NCBI GenBank assembly: GCA_964017065.1
Contig: OZ024785.1
Span: 12,293,086-12,357,085 of the forward strand
DNA from: Haliclona indistincta
Lineage: Eukaryota; Porifera; Demospongiae; Haplosclerida; Chalinidae
Reading direction: 5' to 3'
Length of the DNA stretch: 64,000 bases
Below the pieces are notes generated by a model, which did no database searches, had not been told where the DNA came from, and saw only the letters and a program-made list of their open reading frames with translations. The number at the start of each line of letters is the position of its first letter. Positions within the stretch are counted from its first letter, which is position 1. A program made the position numbers and the translations under genes. This document shows positions 12,901-25,568 of the stretch, in pieces.

Positions 12901-15325
12901 CTCGCTTTTGATTCGCGTCATTTTGTTTGGTGTAGCTAGACAACATAATTATCTACATTGTGTCAAAATTTTACGCCGTTACCATAGCTGGCTTTCACTT
13001 GGATGCTATATAGCAAGAGCTCTCGTTCTTGATTAAATCCTGTCGAATCTGATAAAACTTGAACACATACCTGTACCAACAGAATCCACATAGCCTAGTG
13101 TTGTATCTATACAGTATTTTGCCTACACAGTACTATACCAATAGTATAGGCACACAATATTGAACCGATACAGATATTATTTTTGCGTATGTGCAAAACT
13201 AAAATGTGATCGAAATGGCTACATGTAGATTTTGGAGGCACTTATGCATCGATTCTGTTAAAAGCAGACATCACTGTTGAAAAGAGAAACAGGGTTGTAG
13301 CTGAAAAAGTGGAAATGCTATACTGTTTTAGAAGAACTTGCAGTTACTGAATTATTTTGAGTATTGATTTTTCAAATAGAAATTTTGGTGCCTATAACCG
13401 ATCCTTGCCTGTGGTACAAATATAGGCGCCTATACTGATACAGATACTAGTATAGGTACAACACTAGTAAACCCTAATTTATAATTATGAATTGATGACT
13501 TTTCAGGTGTACTTGAGGAAGCTGAGTTTTATAACTTATCATCTCTCGTGCAACTAGTGAAAGAAGAAATGAAAGGGAAGACATGGGTAAGATTGTGTGT
13601 GTGTTTGATATACTTGCAAGTTGAGTGCTTACATGTTGTATTAGATTGTGACTTTACTTCGGCTTCTCACACTTTTTATTCAGTAAATTCCCCTCCCTAC
13701 TGCAGCCTACCGTCCTTATGTTATCAGGTGTGGTGCTATGTCACTCCACCACTATTGTTTGTGCTGTATCCTTAGTCTAATATTTTGGGTTGTTCGCTCC
13801 TTGATTTCAGTGCTCAAATTTTGTTCATGGAAATTATTTTTTTGATCAATATTCACGACATTTGAAACGGTTTGATTTGATTGGTCCTTTCTGTTGTAGG
13901 ATCTTGATAACCAGAAGCAAGTGTACCGTGTGCTCCACTGTCAGGAAGGAGAGCTCACTCAAACACTGTCAACACTATCGGACGGCTGGAAAATGACACA
14001 AGTTAGAAAACACTAAACATTTTACAATTTTCGTTGTTAGCTATGCATATCAGGGTTTCATACAGACTTTTCCTATGGGGAACTTTCCATGTGAATGCTC
14101 TTTCCATGTGTTGGGGAACAATCTGTAATATTTATCAATTTACAGCATTGTTGAGTAATACCGGAATAATTATTGGAATTCCCGAAATATTACTAGCTAG
14201 CCAAGCTCTGTAGCCAAACTACTCTTGTGATGGCAAAAGCAGTTCTATGCATGAGATGATAAGACAAACTCAACACCAACAACACTGCATGGAATACTTG
14301 AGAAATTTGGATAGAAATCCAAAGGGCATCGAATCAATATTTTCAATTGCGTTGTCAATAATATTATTGAGTTTCAATATTCCCAATAATATTGACCATC
14401 CCTACTATGTTCATGTGTAAGCTCTATGATGATCATTTACATTTCTTTTGTATAGTTGGTCAATATTGGATCACAATATTCTTACAGTAGTGAGGACCAA
14501 TCAGAATTCCTGGTGGTAGTGTCCCGGGAGTTCGATGACCCACCGCGCTCCAACACTAAACCCACTGACAAAGAAAAGGTACCAGACTGTAGTTGCTAAT
14601 GGCACACATATATGTCATCACATCTTGACTAAAAATGTGACCTAACTCGACAAATTTGGTACTATGACTAGTTGTTCCACTTTCATCAGTATACCTACCG
14701 TACTGGGGTGTTATTAGGTGCATGTGATATAAGCTAATAAAGAGCGTTTTTTTCAATGCAAGTATACAGCGGTTTTATTACTCCCACAAAAGCGTAAAGC
14801 GTCATCCGTGCCTTATTTGGAAGGTATTATTACATTGTGTGATTTAGATTGAACACGGTTCACGCTCTACGTGTGCAAGATGTAATAAAACCTATTGAGC
14901 ACTGCAGCAAACATGCGATGACGATGCGTCTAATAGTGCGCCAGTACGGCATTTCTTCATCTGTGTTTACTATAATATAGCGCGGGTTTAAAATTAAATT
15001 TTGACCATAATTCTTATAGATTTTGTCCGAATTCAAATTTTGGTGAAAGCTAGACAATTTTCCAGTGTACCCTTCCAAAATTACAACAGTTACCCACTTT
15101 GTATCTTGTTGTGGTGTACACATTATCTTGCTTTGTTGATAGTGTCTTGAGCACACTGTAGTCATGCATTAGTAATACAAGCTGACATAATAGCATCATT
15201 TAACCCTTTAAATGCCTTGTTTAACCCTTTAAGCCTTGTTTAATATTATGTGCATTTTCTTCACACTTGTCCTTTTCTCTCTCTCCGTGCTACAGGCACT
15301 TACGGCCCACGGCTCCCGAATGTGA
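6934..15325 (+). CDS. KCTD5: BTB/POZ (T1) domain protein, KCTD2/5/17 family
   Basis: Six exons: 6934-7149, 7293-7401, 13507-13586, 13900-14001, 14456-14578, 15296-15325, giving 219 residues in phase (human KCTD5 is 234). The family forms pentameric Cullin3 adaptors; KCTD5 targets include G-protein beta-gamma. Visible features are a low-complexity N terminus, then the T1/BTB domain from about W33 ([14 protein letters not shown], then [18 protein letters not shown]) and the characteristic C-terminal half ([34 protein letters not shown]). The last ten-codon exon ends in GSRM, as I recall for KCTD2/5. KCTD2, 5 and 17 cannot be told apart here; one ancestral gene is expected. Intron 3 is 6.1 kb and hosts three tRNA genes and several mobile elements. 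The start has G at -3 and +4. Confidence 0.92.
7617..7869. mobile_element. 253-bp foldback element
   Basis: TATACTTGGTTTTGCGACAG at the left end is matched by the inverse CTGTCGCAAAACCAAGTATA at the right. The arms continue inward (GACAAGGT.. / ..GTCACCTCGTC; CTGTCCAATATTGG / CCACTATTGACGG). In KCTD5 intron 3. Confidence 0.8.
8641..8732. repeat. Short hairpin repeat
   Basis: GCATCACTTCATGCA and TGCATGAGGTGATGC enclose about 55 bp containing TCTTTGATCACCCTCCA. Similar sequences with ATCAAAGACTT occur near 3700 and 31160. Confidence 0.55.
8800..9115. repeat. Inverted copy of the 5071-5438 element, degraded
   Basis: Shares several blocks with the element at 5071-5438 in the opposite orientation, including GACGGCGTGCACCC and CTTCAACGATGCTTC. 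Ends are eroded. Confidence 0.65.
9786..9858 (+). tRNA. tRNA-Thr (UGU), copy 1
   Basis: A 73-nt cloverleaf with anticodon TGT in a CTTGTAA loop, D arm GCTC/GAGC and T stem GAGAG/CTCTC. The acceptor stem is GCCTTTG against CAGGGGC. It has one more G-U pair than copies 2 and 3 because base 5 is T instead of C. Internal box A (TAGCTCAGTGG) and box B (GTTCGAATC) are intact and TTTTTT follows at 9861. It lies in KCTD5 intron 3, same strand. Confidence 0.9.
11365..11437 (+). tRNA. tRNA-Thr (UGU), copy 2
   Basis: A 73-nt cloverleaf with acceptor stem GCCTCTG/CAGGGGC and anticodon TGT. It is identical to copy 3 and differs from copy 1 at one acceptor-stem base. A T run follows within 10 nt, suiting RNA polymerase III termination. 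Intronic in KCTD5. Confidence 0.93.
11525..11597 (+). tRNA. tRNA-Thr (UGU), copy 3
   Basis: A 73-nt cloverleaf identical to copy 2, starting 160 bp after it, with TTTT shortly after the 3' end. The unrelated flanks indicate a local duplication limited to the gene body, or an old one. Intronic in KCTD5. Confidence 0.93.
12085..12780. repeat. Dispersed repeat interrupted by an inverted-repeat element
   Basis: 12085-12299 and 12721-12780 together match the inverse of about 52830-53095 (blocks such as GGTTCTTTGATTCCAGAAAT, CTATGATGTTCAGATTTCCT-like and AATATTGAGTCACT). The second copy is continuous where this one carries the 421-bp insertion. Confidence 0.85.
12300..12720. mobile_element. 421-bp MITE with 3-bp TGA target duplication
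   Basis: Inverted ends GGCGGCGTTTACACGACAAC / GTTGTCGTGTAAACGCCGCC, flanked by TGA on both sides (12297-12299, 12721-12723). The homologous uninterrupted site at about 52880 has a single TGA (CACTGACTGCAG). The TNA-type 3-bp duplication fits PIF/Harbinger. No transposase inside. Confidence 0.9.
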
Positions 15326-16408
15326 CACTTAGTAGACCTAACAAAAGAGAGATTACTATCTACTACTGCCCAATACATGTTAATATTGGTTTATTGATTG
15401 AATAACATTATTATAGTGTGCGTTTGGTTGATTTATGTATTTGTAACTCATGGAGGTATTCTGTCAATTTTATTATGTTTGTTCTGTCAATTTTATTATG
15501 TTTGGTTCTATGTGTGAGAGAATGCAATGTATCTCGTAACGCAACCGGTTGTAAACCAGTCTTGAGATATTCGCAGATGTTGTTATCCAGCATTCCTTAG
15601 CGCACCTAGCTACAACAGTATACATGGGTCCAGCAATCATGGCTTCAAATTAGCACTAGCCTGAGGCTGGTAAAATTTACAGGGTTGGTAGCCCAGCTGG
15701 CTAGAGAAACTAGTAAGCTTGCTGCAGAATTTAAGTAGAAGCAAGTTCATAAAAGCATTAATTAACTTAATTATTTCATTGGGCTAGTAGAAACTGTGTT
15801 ACAATTTAAGTTTACTAGCCCTGCTGGCTAAATTGAAAATTAGTTAATTTGAAGCCATGCCAGCAATGCTGACTCAATGAGCTCCAGGCAGGTCATAGTG
15901 ATTCAAATTTAGTGCACACCAGCACTATTGGATTACCGATATACAGCTGTCTACTAACGTCAACTCGATAACCTTTCGCTCATAGCTACACGCTTGTGGG
16001 ATGACAAATTAAATAAAACTCATCAATAAATTATTTGTGAGCTAGTTGGGGTGTTGATTGTACTGTAATACAGATCACCAAAGACGAGTGACGGGTGGTC
16101 CTTGCTCAACAAACTACGAAATAAAATAATAATAATAAAATCTTGCAATGAAGCAGTGGTACAATGTAGATAATAACCAAACAAGATCCGCTGTGCTACT
16201 ACAAATAGAATAATAATGATGATGTAATAATATGTGATGCTATTTTTAGTTACACGACTTTTGCATAATCCCTGGCTATGAATAAGCACCATCTATTGGT
16301 GAGTGACATAGACTGTGGTAACTTGAGATCCGTTCATTTTACACACACCATAAAGAGGGAGGAGAAGAGAGAGAGAAATGGATATAATATGACATGAACT
16401 ATGATTGT
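15326..16408. other. Intergenic, convergent KCTD5 and E2F 3' ends
   Basis: 1.08 kb. Contains a 222-bp inverted-repeat element (15638-15859); otherwise AT-rich and without coding signal. Confidence 0.6.
15638..15859. mobile_element. 222-bp inverted-repeat element
   Basis: CATGGCTTCAAATTA at the left end and TAATTTGAAGCCATG at the right. No coding capacity. Confidence 0.65.
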
Positions 16409-16824
16409 TTATGATGCTAAGTCGAATAGATCAAGAATTCCTTCATTGTGTGATAAACTAGCGTATGGAAAGTCCGTGTCATCTAGAGGAGGCGAGAGGG
16501 ATTCAAACATATCAGGCAGGAACTGGTTCTGGTCGACGATTTGTGGAAACGAGGGCAACAAGGTGTCTAGTTCAGCGTCGTGACTTGCCATTGAGCTCAG
16601 CGAGATGTCGAGATACGATTCTGGAGGTTCAGCGGCTACTGTGTTGATGGATGAATTGGTGTCTGGATCATCACCTATGAAATGGCAAGGCGGACGAGGG
16701 GACGAGTCACCCTCCTCGTCGGGACAGACCAGGACATCGACTGGACCATTCTGACTCATGAGATGCATCTTGTATGTCTGAGAGAGAGAGGGAGGGAGGG
16801 AGAGAGGGAGAGAAAGGGGGGAAG

Positions 16825-16887
<63 letters not shown>

Positions 16888-19800
16888 TGGAAGAAAGAGA
16901 GAGAGAGAGAGATAGAGAGGTAAACATAGAAGACAGCACATTGAGAGGAAAGTACAGAGATAAAAACAACTGTGACAAAATGAACCAAACAGGCAGTTAT
17001 CAACCATCCACAGTTAGCTACCACTGATACCCAGTGGGTGAGGCTACCTGCTATCAACAGACTCATTGAAGCAAGTGAACGTGTGTGATGGGTGTAACTA
17101 CAGCAATGTTCTCACTTTATCACAAAACCTGATATAGTATAGTTTAGACAATAGTGTTGACATGGTGTTATTCTCAAGCACCACGACCTATGGTAACTAC
17201 TATATCAGAGCAGATTCATTACCAAACCACTCTAGTCAGTGGTGGGAGGAAAACCAGAGAACCTAGAAAAACTGTGATGAGTTTTAGAACTTGTGACCTC
17301 TAGAGTTGCTGCTGTCAACCACTTTATCAAGTTACGGGACTGTTTGGAATATTTGAGGAAAAGAGTGTTGTATTAGCCTAGCCAAGAAGACCTGGAAATA
17401 ATTATAGGCCTCTAGAGGGTCTAGCTCTAAAGACTGACCGCTTTGCAGCAACGCCAAAACCCAGAAATGAGGGGTTAGACTGTCTACAGTACGGCATATG
17501 TAACAGTCTACAGCGGTCGCCAAACATCTAGCCAGCTAGCTAAGGACTAAACAGTATGTCACTGCCAGCTTATAACAGCCAGCTACATTTGTAGCTAGGG
17601 ACCAAACAGTACAGTGAAACCTGTCTATAACTCCAACATTGAGCATACAACAAACTCGAGACAGCAGACAATGGCAGTATCAGCCATAGCACATGTCAGC
17701 TTTCAACACAGGTTGGTCTAGGAATATTGACCAGTATTTTTGCCTCTATTATCTATATAATCTTCGAAAATGAAAGATGTACAAGTGCTAGCTGCATCAA
17801 ACAATTCAGTGGTACCAAGGACAGCATCACAGCATGAATGTGTTAGCTTTCATTTCAGGTTGGTCTAGACCAGCAAAAATTATTGTCTGTATTTCTAGAG
17901 ACCATCACTGTCACACAACAATACTACAGACAGAAGCCAGAGGAGAGATGGGTAGTTGAGACAATGCAAGCTGCCCAGCAACCAGATTAGACCACTACTA
18001 GTGCGACAAGGACAACAGTTAGTATGAGCCATGTCCTACACACCTGTTGAGGGGACGCTACCATCATTCATGAGGTCAAGGGAGGCATTTTTACCAACAA
18101 ATTGTTGATAGAACGAAAGAGGAAATGCCTTAATTTAACATAAGCATTCTTAAAGGAGTTTCGAAACAACATTTTTGTGGACAGGGGTTTAGGGAAAGGA
18201 ATAGACTCCATGGTTACAGCACTGAAGAGTGAAACAGTTGAAAATACAGCCAATGTAATAACTATTTTAGAACCCGAGCCATCGCCAAGTTTTCTTCTCA
18301 CTTTACGTACCTCAGTGCACATAACAAAAATGACATTAGACAGGAAGAGGCATGTGAAAGCAGATATCAAAACGTGTTGAATAAATGACACAATTCTTCA
18401 CAGCAATCAACATGCAATGGTAAGAAAGAAGCCATGCAAGTAAGCTCTCTAATAATAGCTTTATAGAACAAACAGTACAAATGTGACGCTAGTACACCTT
18501 TCTGACGCACTACAAGACTAGGGCCTAAAACAGCTCTGACAGTACGCTGCTATAAGACTAGGGCCTAAAACAGCTCTGACAGTACGCTGCTATAAGACTA
18601 GGGCCTAAAACAGCTCTGACAGTACGCCGCTATAAGACTAGGGCCTAAAACAGCTCTGACAGTACGCCGCTATAAGACTAGGGCCTAAAACAGCTCTGAC
18701 AGTACGCTGCTATAAGACTAGGGCCTGAAACAGCTCTGACAGTACGCTGCTATAAGACTAGGGCCTGAAACAGCTCTGACAGTATGCCGCTATAAGACTA
18801 GGGCCTAAAACAGCTCTGACAGTACGCTGCTATAAGACTAGGGCCTGAAACAGCTCTGACAGTACGCTGCTATAAGACTAGGGCCTGAAACAGCTCCGAC
18901 AGTACGCCGCTATAAGACTAGGGCCTAAAACAGCTCTGACAGTACGCTGCTATAAGACTAGGGCCTGAAACAGCTCTGACAGTACGCCGCTATAAGACTA
19001 GGGCCTGAAACAGCTCTGACAGTACGCCGCTATAAGACTAGGGCCTGAAACAGCTCTGACAGTACGCTGCTATAAGACTAGGGCCTGAAACAGCTCCGAC
19101 AGTACGCCGCTATAAGACTAGGGCCTGAAACAGCTCTGACAGTACGCTGCTATAAGACTAGGGCCTGAAACAGCTCTGACAGTACGCCGCTATAAGACTA
19201 GGGCCTAAAACAGCTCTGACAGTACACCGCTATAAGACTAGGGCCTGAAACAAATACAGTTGAAATGTTTTATTAACACACAAAGCATGATACTGTAAGT
19301 TAAATTGCATAACCATCATTGGCAATGTCAGTATCACAACTGTTCTACTGGTAGTTGGTATTGCAAGTGTATGTCCATATCTATGACACACATTGTGCCT
19401 ATAGCAAGTGATATTGTATCTACTGCATGCCCACAGTGATGTTGCTGCAATGTAATCATGATGGTACTGAAGGTCAAAGACACCATGTGGGCTGGCTCTA
19501 ACAGCTGAGGGACTATTGTCTACTGAAAATGCTTTACCTAACCAAAGCGGAGATTGATTGTTGACTGTCCACTTTTAACTAAGGTAGCTAACCAGATTGT
19601 GAAAAGAAATGCCTGTACATAGTTGGCAGGATACATGTATCTGTGTGTCTATGGCACTAGAAACATGAAACAACTCAATGAAACAACGTTTCCAAGAACA
19701 CGATGTACTGTACTAATGGGATCGTGTGTACTTAATACTGGGATCAAGCACACACGACCAGGCCGTGCTGCTACCATAAGCTACTGGGATCAAGCACACA

Positions 19801-22800
19801 CGACCAGGCTGTGCTGCTACAATAAGCTACTGGGATCAAGCACACACGACCAGGCTGTGCTGCTACCATAAGCTACTGGGATCAAGCACACACGACCAGG
19901 CTGTGCTGCTACCATAAGCTACCATGAGTACCCATTCCTATCTCTATCATGTGGTCACAATAGTGTGCTAATGGCTTGAACACCTCCTCCCATTACTCAG
20001 TGATAAGGGTTTCTCACAAACTAGAAATGCAGCTAAAAGGGAAACCAGTAGCAACCAGCCAGGGCACCACATTATTGCATTGAAGACATCATGAGCTGAC
20101 CACAAGCATGACTATGCATTCTCAGTACTGAAAACATGACAACACTATTTGCCTACAAAAACACAGCGGATTGAATTACTGCTTCCTCTAGGCTAAATTA
20201 AATACTTCTCTATCCTCAAAAAAGTACCTCCACAAGTTGGAGCATCTACTAAAATCACAAAACGTATAGCAAGTAAAGAATAGAAATGAACGCACTGTTT
20301 TTAAATAACCATACTGCACTTTTCACACTACACACACAAAGCAAGTTTGTTCACCACTCTTTTCTAGAGCTGAGGAGTTCCACACGAGTGTGGTGTTAGT
20401 GCAGACTAAGCAGTGACAATATAACACACACACACACACACACACAAACACACACACGCACACACACACACACCATACTATCTCTCTCTCTCACCTCTTC
20501 AGTCGTATCACGGTCACACTCCATCATTGTGTCGCGAGGAGCTTTAACAACTAGCATTGTCTGATTAGCGAATTCTGGAATACTTCTAAGATCTTGATAT
20601 GAAACATAAGTTAATCTGTGACACATTAAGTCAAGGCAACAACAATAGACAAACACTAACGAATATTAACAAAAAGCAACATGCATACATTTAATTTTCT
20701 TATTATTTAGGGTGTTGAGGATACGCGCAATTCTCTTGGTCTTCCATTAATAGTCTAAGTTGTTGATGACATTCTGATATTTGTTCTGTTAATAGAGTCT
20801 CTTCATCTTGTTTCTGTTGTAATGCGTAACGTAGTGAGTGTATGCGACTGATCTCCTGTGGCTCAGACGCTCTGGAGAGAGAGAGAGAGAGAGAGAGAGA
20901 TGGAAAGAAAGAGGAGAGAGAAAGAGAGAGGGAGGGAGGGAAAGAAAGAGGAGAGAGAGAGAGGGAGGGAGGGAGGGAGGGAGGGAGGGAGGGAGGGAGG
21001 GAGAGAGGGAGGGAGGGAGGGAGGGAAAGAAAGGAGAGAGAGAGTGAGAGAAAGAAAGAGAAGAGAGAGAGAAGTGGGAAAGAAAGAGGAACAGTTAAAT
21101 GGTATGTTAAATAATGGTATGTTATGGTTATAGTGGTCGGGTGTGAAAACCACTGAATTTATCAGCCACTATAAGTTTAAACAGCAATGTGCAGCACCAA
21201 TATTGCACTACAATGTTGTTGATGCAATTGACCACTATACTCAACAATAATCATCATGAAGGAATGACTCGTAATAATTATGAGTAAGTGTGCAACCACT
21301 GAAAGGTGGGAGGCATAGTTGGTACTCCATGAGCACAATTCCAGGAGGTGCACTCCACACACTATCTGCTCAGTGCACAAGGTCTAGCTCCGTCTGTAGA
21401 ACTACTTCGCTTTGTTCACAAGTAGTGAGCTTGGTGAGGCAGCTACATGTAGATGCTCCTTCAAGCTACTAAAGTATCTTGACTCTACCATTGACCCTCT
21501 GTGGAACAGCTAGACACTGGGTTGTGGGACGTATTTGTCTTTGCTGCAGCCATACACTGCAGAGCAGCTAGACCTCACTAGACACTTAGCGAGTACTTAG
21601 ACACTTTGCGGCAGATGGTAGCTTTGTTTTCCGTGAAGAGGGTATATCAGGGAAGTGTTAATCAATCACAATGTGACACCAATCATGGCCCACATTAAAG
21701 CACCCTGCCTACCACACAACACTAACAATTCAACAGATAATGAACTATTTTGCACCAGCTCAGACAAACAGCATATAGCTGCCATAACAACCTACTTCAC
21801 ACCACAAGTCCCCACACTGTTCCTCCTTGAACTGGGCTACAATCATAGCTGAAAAGCCTCTACACAACCCATTGTAGGCTGGCTGTGTCCATAGTGTATT
21901 GACAAGTGTAATTTGACCTTTTGACCTTTTGTTAGCATGAGGGAAGGCTAGGGGAAAAGGGTGTTGTGATTGAAAGCAAGCAAGCTGGTCTATTCTGAGA
22001 GAGCAATCGTTTCTTGGAATTTTTGAATGTTGACAAAAGGTAGTATACTATATAGAGACATGTGTGTATATCAGTGAGTGTGTGCATTCACCTACTACTG
22101 GTGAGGCATTAGTGGGTGGATTAACATTATAGATAGCGAAGATTGCCTACATATCATATCCATCTCAGTTTGAACAAACTATAGCTGCCCCACAAAGGGC
22201 TGTACTACAGAGTCAAGGCTAAGGAATGAGATGGAATTGAGCTAGTGAGCTCAGAGTTGTGCTAACCATATCACCTTCCCACTGAGCCATGTAGTGGTCA
22301 CCTGAGACACAGCTAGTGTACTTTGCTGTGCAGAGCATAAACCAGGCCTTCTCTAATGGATGGGCAGGCTACTGCTATACCACAACAGAACTGGGTTTGT
22401 ACTGACAAAATGCAATCTAGTAGCCACACCAAGATAGCTGTCATCAGGGACTAAACAGTGTAGCATAGTCATTGCTTGCATAACAGCCAGCTAGCTAGCT
22501 AGCTAGGGACTAAACTGCACAGTACTGTCTGCTTATAACTAGAGATGGAATCAACCTGTCTATAGTAGTCACTTTAGCAGTCATTTATTGCAGCTAGAGA
22601 CCAAACAGTACTACATGTATCTATAGCGGTTACTGCGCATTTACAACACCCGGCAAGCTTGTGAGCAACAGCACGTCTATAGTGGTCAGCCTAGCAATGG
22701 ATCAAAGTGAAAAATCAATGGTGGTCATTCATAGATAATGTCCGAACAACCAAAGAAGTTGATTCAGACAGGTGTGAGTAACATGAAGCTGACTAGATGC

Positions 22801-25125
22801 TAGCCAGCTGGCTGGCAGAGCCCATGGTCATGTGCTAGTACTGAGAACAACACATACTAACATGATGAGGTGTACATGACATGTACAGCGACATGATGTT
22901 TGTTGCTAAGGGATAGTAGCACCCCACAACAAAGCACAAACATGTACTACAGGCAGCAAATAGCAAAAGAACCCACATCTGCTCTGACCAAGAAAACCAA
23001 GTTGTGACATGGTTGGCTTAATTGTGATTGCAGAGGTTTCAAAATGATTTAGTAAGGAACAAGATCAGAGGTTAAGAAAACTAGCAATCAAAAGTTTAAG
23101 TTATCCCACACCAGAAACTGGTAGCACTTTACAGCATCACACATTCTGATTAAGGATGCAACCATTCACCACAAACAGGTAGATGTAGAAACAACTATCA
23201 CCGGATATGGTTTTCGTATAAAAGGTGACATACACAAGTTTTGACGTGTTGAAAACTTTAGTTGGTCGAGGGTTAATCAGCGTAAAGCCTGGTATAAAAT
23301 TAATTCAGATATGAAGTCACAAAGCAGTCCATTTACCAAACAATGGAAGAGGAACTTTGAATTTGAATTTTTGAATGAAAAACGCATGCGGTCAACAAAA
23401 ACACCACATTGACACATTATGAGGAGGCAGCCCTGACTGACTGATCTTATCAATGGACAATTTTCACAAGCAGTAAATATGCTGTTAGCAATCCACACAG
23501 TGACCAGCTGCCATTAGCAGGTTGAGAGGCAGTCAAGGCATTTCTCTCCAAGGTGTGCATTTTAGACAGTTTTTGTCAATTACCAGTGTTGTTGCAAACA
23601 CAATTCTGTTGTTCTATGCAGCAACTGTATACACGAAATGGATGGAAATTGTGAAATATTCGCACCTAGCGCAAACAACAACTTTTACGGACAGGAATTA
23701 GTTAGCAGCGCATAGCAAGGCGATACATCCACAATACCAAAAATACACGCAATAGTTTATTTCCAGCCAAATGCAACCGCCATTTAGCGTCCTCTACAAG
23801 TCAGTACACAATGGGTACAATTTGTAATGCAATGTGACGCTCGTATCTGTCAGGCGACAGATGCACATTGTGCTCGATTGCATCAAGTGGTGGGGTTTAT
23901 TTGCAATGTAATGTTTAGTCTACATATACTGCAAACCAATGCTCCACATAAGTCAAGAAAAGCAGATACAGTATGCAAGAACAACCGTGTCTTAAAAGCC
24001 CACTGTAACCACCACAATGCTTATAAAGTGTCTGCCGACTACATCAATACAGTATCATGAGAGTAAAGCTGGATTTTCGTTCTGCTTTGCCAGAGTTGGT
24101 CAAGCGTGCGAGCTATCTGAAAAATTTGCTAATCATGAAAAATTATCTTAAAGGTCTTAGCGTCAATATTGTATATCTATTGCTATGTTATAATAGAAGA
24201 AGCCAGCAAGCTGAGCTTAGCTGTACTGTTAGTAGTTGGCTCAAAGATGCACCAATGACAGAATGGAAACTGGCTTATGGCTGTCATTCAGCAATGACAA
24301 TAATAGCCACAATCAGCCTTTAGAACACACAATGGCTGCCTAGCAAGTTAGCCAGGGAAGCTAACGGAATGCAGGCGACCACAAATTACACCTAAGCCCG
24401 TCCCTCGATTGTCACTGAACAGCTGATTATGGTCACAAGAATAATGGCCGACACTAGAACGCACCGCTCAGCTGACAGCTAGCAGGGCACACACACGCAC
24501 ACACAGTACTCACTTCCATCTAATATGGTTCTTGGAGGCCTTGGAGATGAGCCCGACGCCCTCCAACACGTTAGTGATGTCGTAGATACGCCTCTTTTGC
24601 ACTCTGAGCGTCTCTGCAGCTTCGTTCAGGTCTAGCACGCCGTCAGGAGAGGCGTGTAGCAGGTCACAGAACTTCTTGGTCAAGGTACCCAGAGAAGTTT
24701 CTGTCCTTCTGTCTGAAGCTGGCGACCCTGGAGAGGGGGAGAGAGGAGGAGTGAGAGGAGGGAGGGAGAAGGAAGGAGAGCTTACTGCTGTCCTCAGAGC
24801 ACATAGACGCTGAACTAAGACGCCTTCGCTTTACGCTGGCGCCAGCGGCGTCCATTTCTAGACGTCTCTTTGCCTGTGGAGAGGACAACATGTTGACAAG
24901 AGCAGCAACAGGAGGAAAAACGTGTGGGAACGACAGGGGTGGAGGGAGGAGGCAGGTATCATGATATACCTCGACATGACAAATGAATGCCATTGTCGAC
25001 TATAAACGCGTGCGTCTCAAACTCACCTGTGAGCCGTTGGTGCCCGTCATCCTGAGCTCTCCTGGAGTCTCCATGCTCAAGGAAGCTGGACGAGTCGAGG
25101 AAGGCGTACGATGAAACTCAGCCAT
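16409..25125 (-). CDS. E2F: E2F family transcription factor (E2F1-5 type)
   Basis: Six exons: 25125-25027, 24873-24786, 24727-24514, 20871-20725, 20615-20495, 16777-16409; phases agree and give 345 residues. It regulates G1/S genes as a heterodimer with DP and is repressed by pocket proteins. The winged-helix DNA-binding domain covers about residues 68-133 and includes [19 protein letters not shown] with the RRIYD contact motif. The heptad/marked-box dimerisation region is about 140-235 ([39 protein letters not shown]). The C terminus ends GILDLFD, matching the pocket-protein-binding motif of activating and E2F4/5-type members. The start at 25125 has better context than the in-frame ATG at 25167. 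Intron 5 is 3.7 kb and carries minisatellites. CT microsatellites abut the acceptors of exons 4 and 6. Subclass within E2F1-5 is not resolved. Confidence 0.93.
16778..16922. repeat. (GA)n microsatellite next to E2F exon 6 acceptor
   Basis: On the coding strand this is a CT-rich tract of about 140 nt running directly into the AG acceptor at 16778-16779. Confidence 0.9.
18500..19255. repeat. 40-bp minisatellite, about 18 copies
   Basis: Unit TATAAGACTAGGGCCTAAAA..CAGCTCTGACAGTACGCTGC. Differences are nearly confined to three sites (A/G after GGCCT, T/C in CTCTGAC, T/C in CGCTGC). In E2F intron 5. Confidence 0.95.
19735..19920. repeat. 46-bp minisatellite, four copies
   Basis: Unit TACTGGGATCAAGCACACAC..GACCAGGCTGTGCTGCTACC..ATAAGC. 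In E2F intron 5. Confidence 0.9.
20422..20475. repeat. (CA)n microsatellite
   Basis: Interrupted CA repeat just downstream of the E2F exon 5 donor on the coding strand (GT-rich there). Confidence 0.9.
20872..21085. repeat. (GA)n/(GGGA)n tract next to E2F exon 4 acceptor
   Basis: CT/CCCT-rich on the coding strand for about 210 nt, ending at the AG of the exon 4 acceptor. Confidence 0.9.
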
Positions 25126-25568
25126 GTCGAGACAAGTGGTTCTGCTCAACCGCCTGCACGTAGACATACCAAGCGTTCTCTATCAGCCACAGATCAGTAA
25201 CTAGAAACTCGACCCACACAACAACAACGGCGACAAACAAACAACGTTCCCGGTGCCGCCAAATCTAGCCCGGGGGAACGAATGATTGGATTATTCATAC
25301 AATCACGTTACTCGATTATTGTTTTTACCTTTCTACTGTTTGAGGTTTCCTAAACACACAGAATCCTTTTATTCTATAGAATGTTAACGTATCTCTTGCT
25401 GCTAAGAAAATCTATAGCTGTGAAATTACACTTTATTTTACTTTGCTAGCAGCTGGATTGCTTAGCAACGTAAACAATGATTTCATTTAAATTTCGCGGG
25501 TATGCACATTGCGCATGCTCTGTACCAAAATCTGCGAATTATTGTTTGTGTATACGTAAATTCGCAAA
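25126..25568. promoter_or_regulatory. Divergent promoter region E2F / NDUFAF8-like
   Basis: 443 bp between two opposite start codons. It contains TTTCGCGGG at about 25491-25499, one base off the E2F consensus TTTSSCGC, which would allow E2F autoregulation. The promoter role is inferred from gene arrangement only. Confidence 0.4.

Noticed and set aside
18030..18095. Possible extra E2F exon ending CCCTCAACAG/GTGTG
   Set aside because: No acceptor AG in a suitable position, and exons 5 and 6 already join in phase with continuous marked-box homology.
18068..18391. 107-codon minus-strand ORF with two hydrophobic stretches in E2F intron 5
   Set aside because: No family motif, no splice partners, and its phase does not fit into E2F. 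Kept as unproven.
18500..19255. CRISPR-like array appearance (also 1290-1905 and 51238-51849)
   Set aside because: Units are head-to-tail with no unique spacers and no cas genes; the genome is clearly animal. These are minisatellites.
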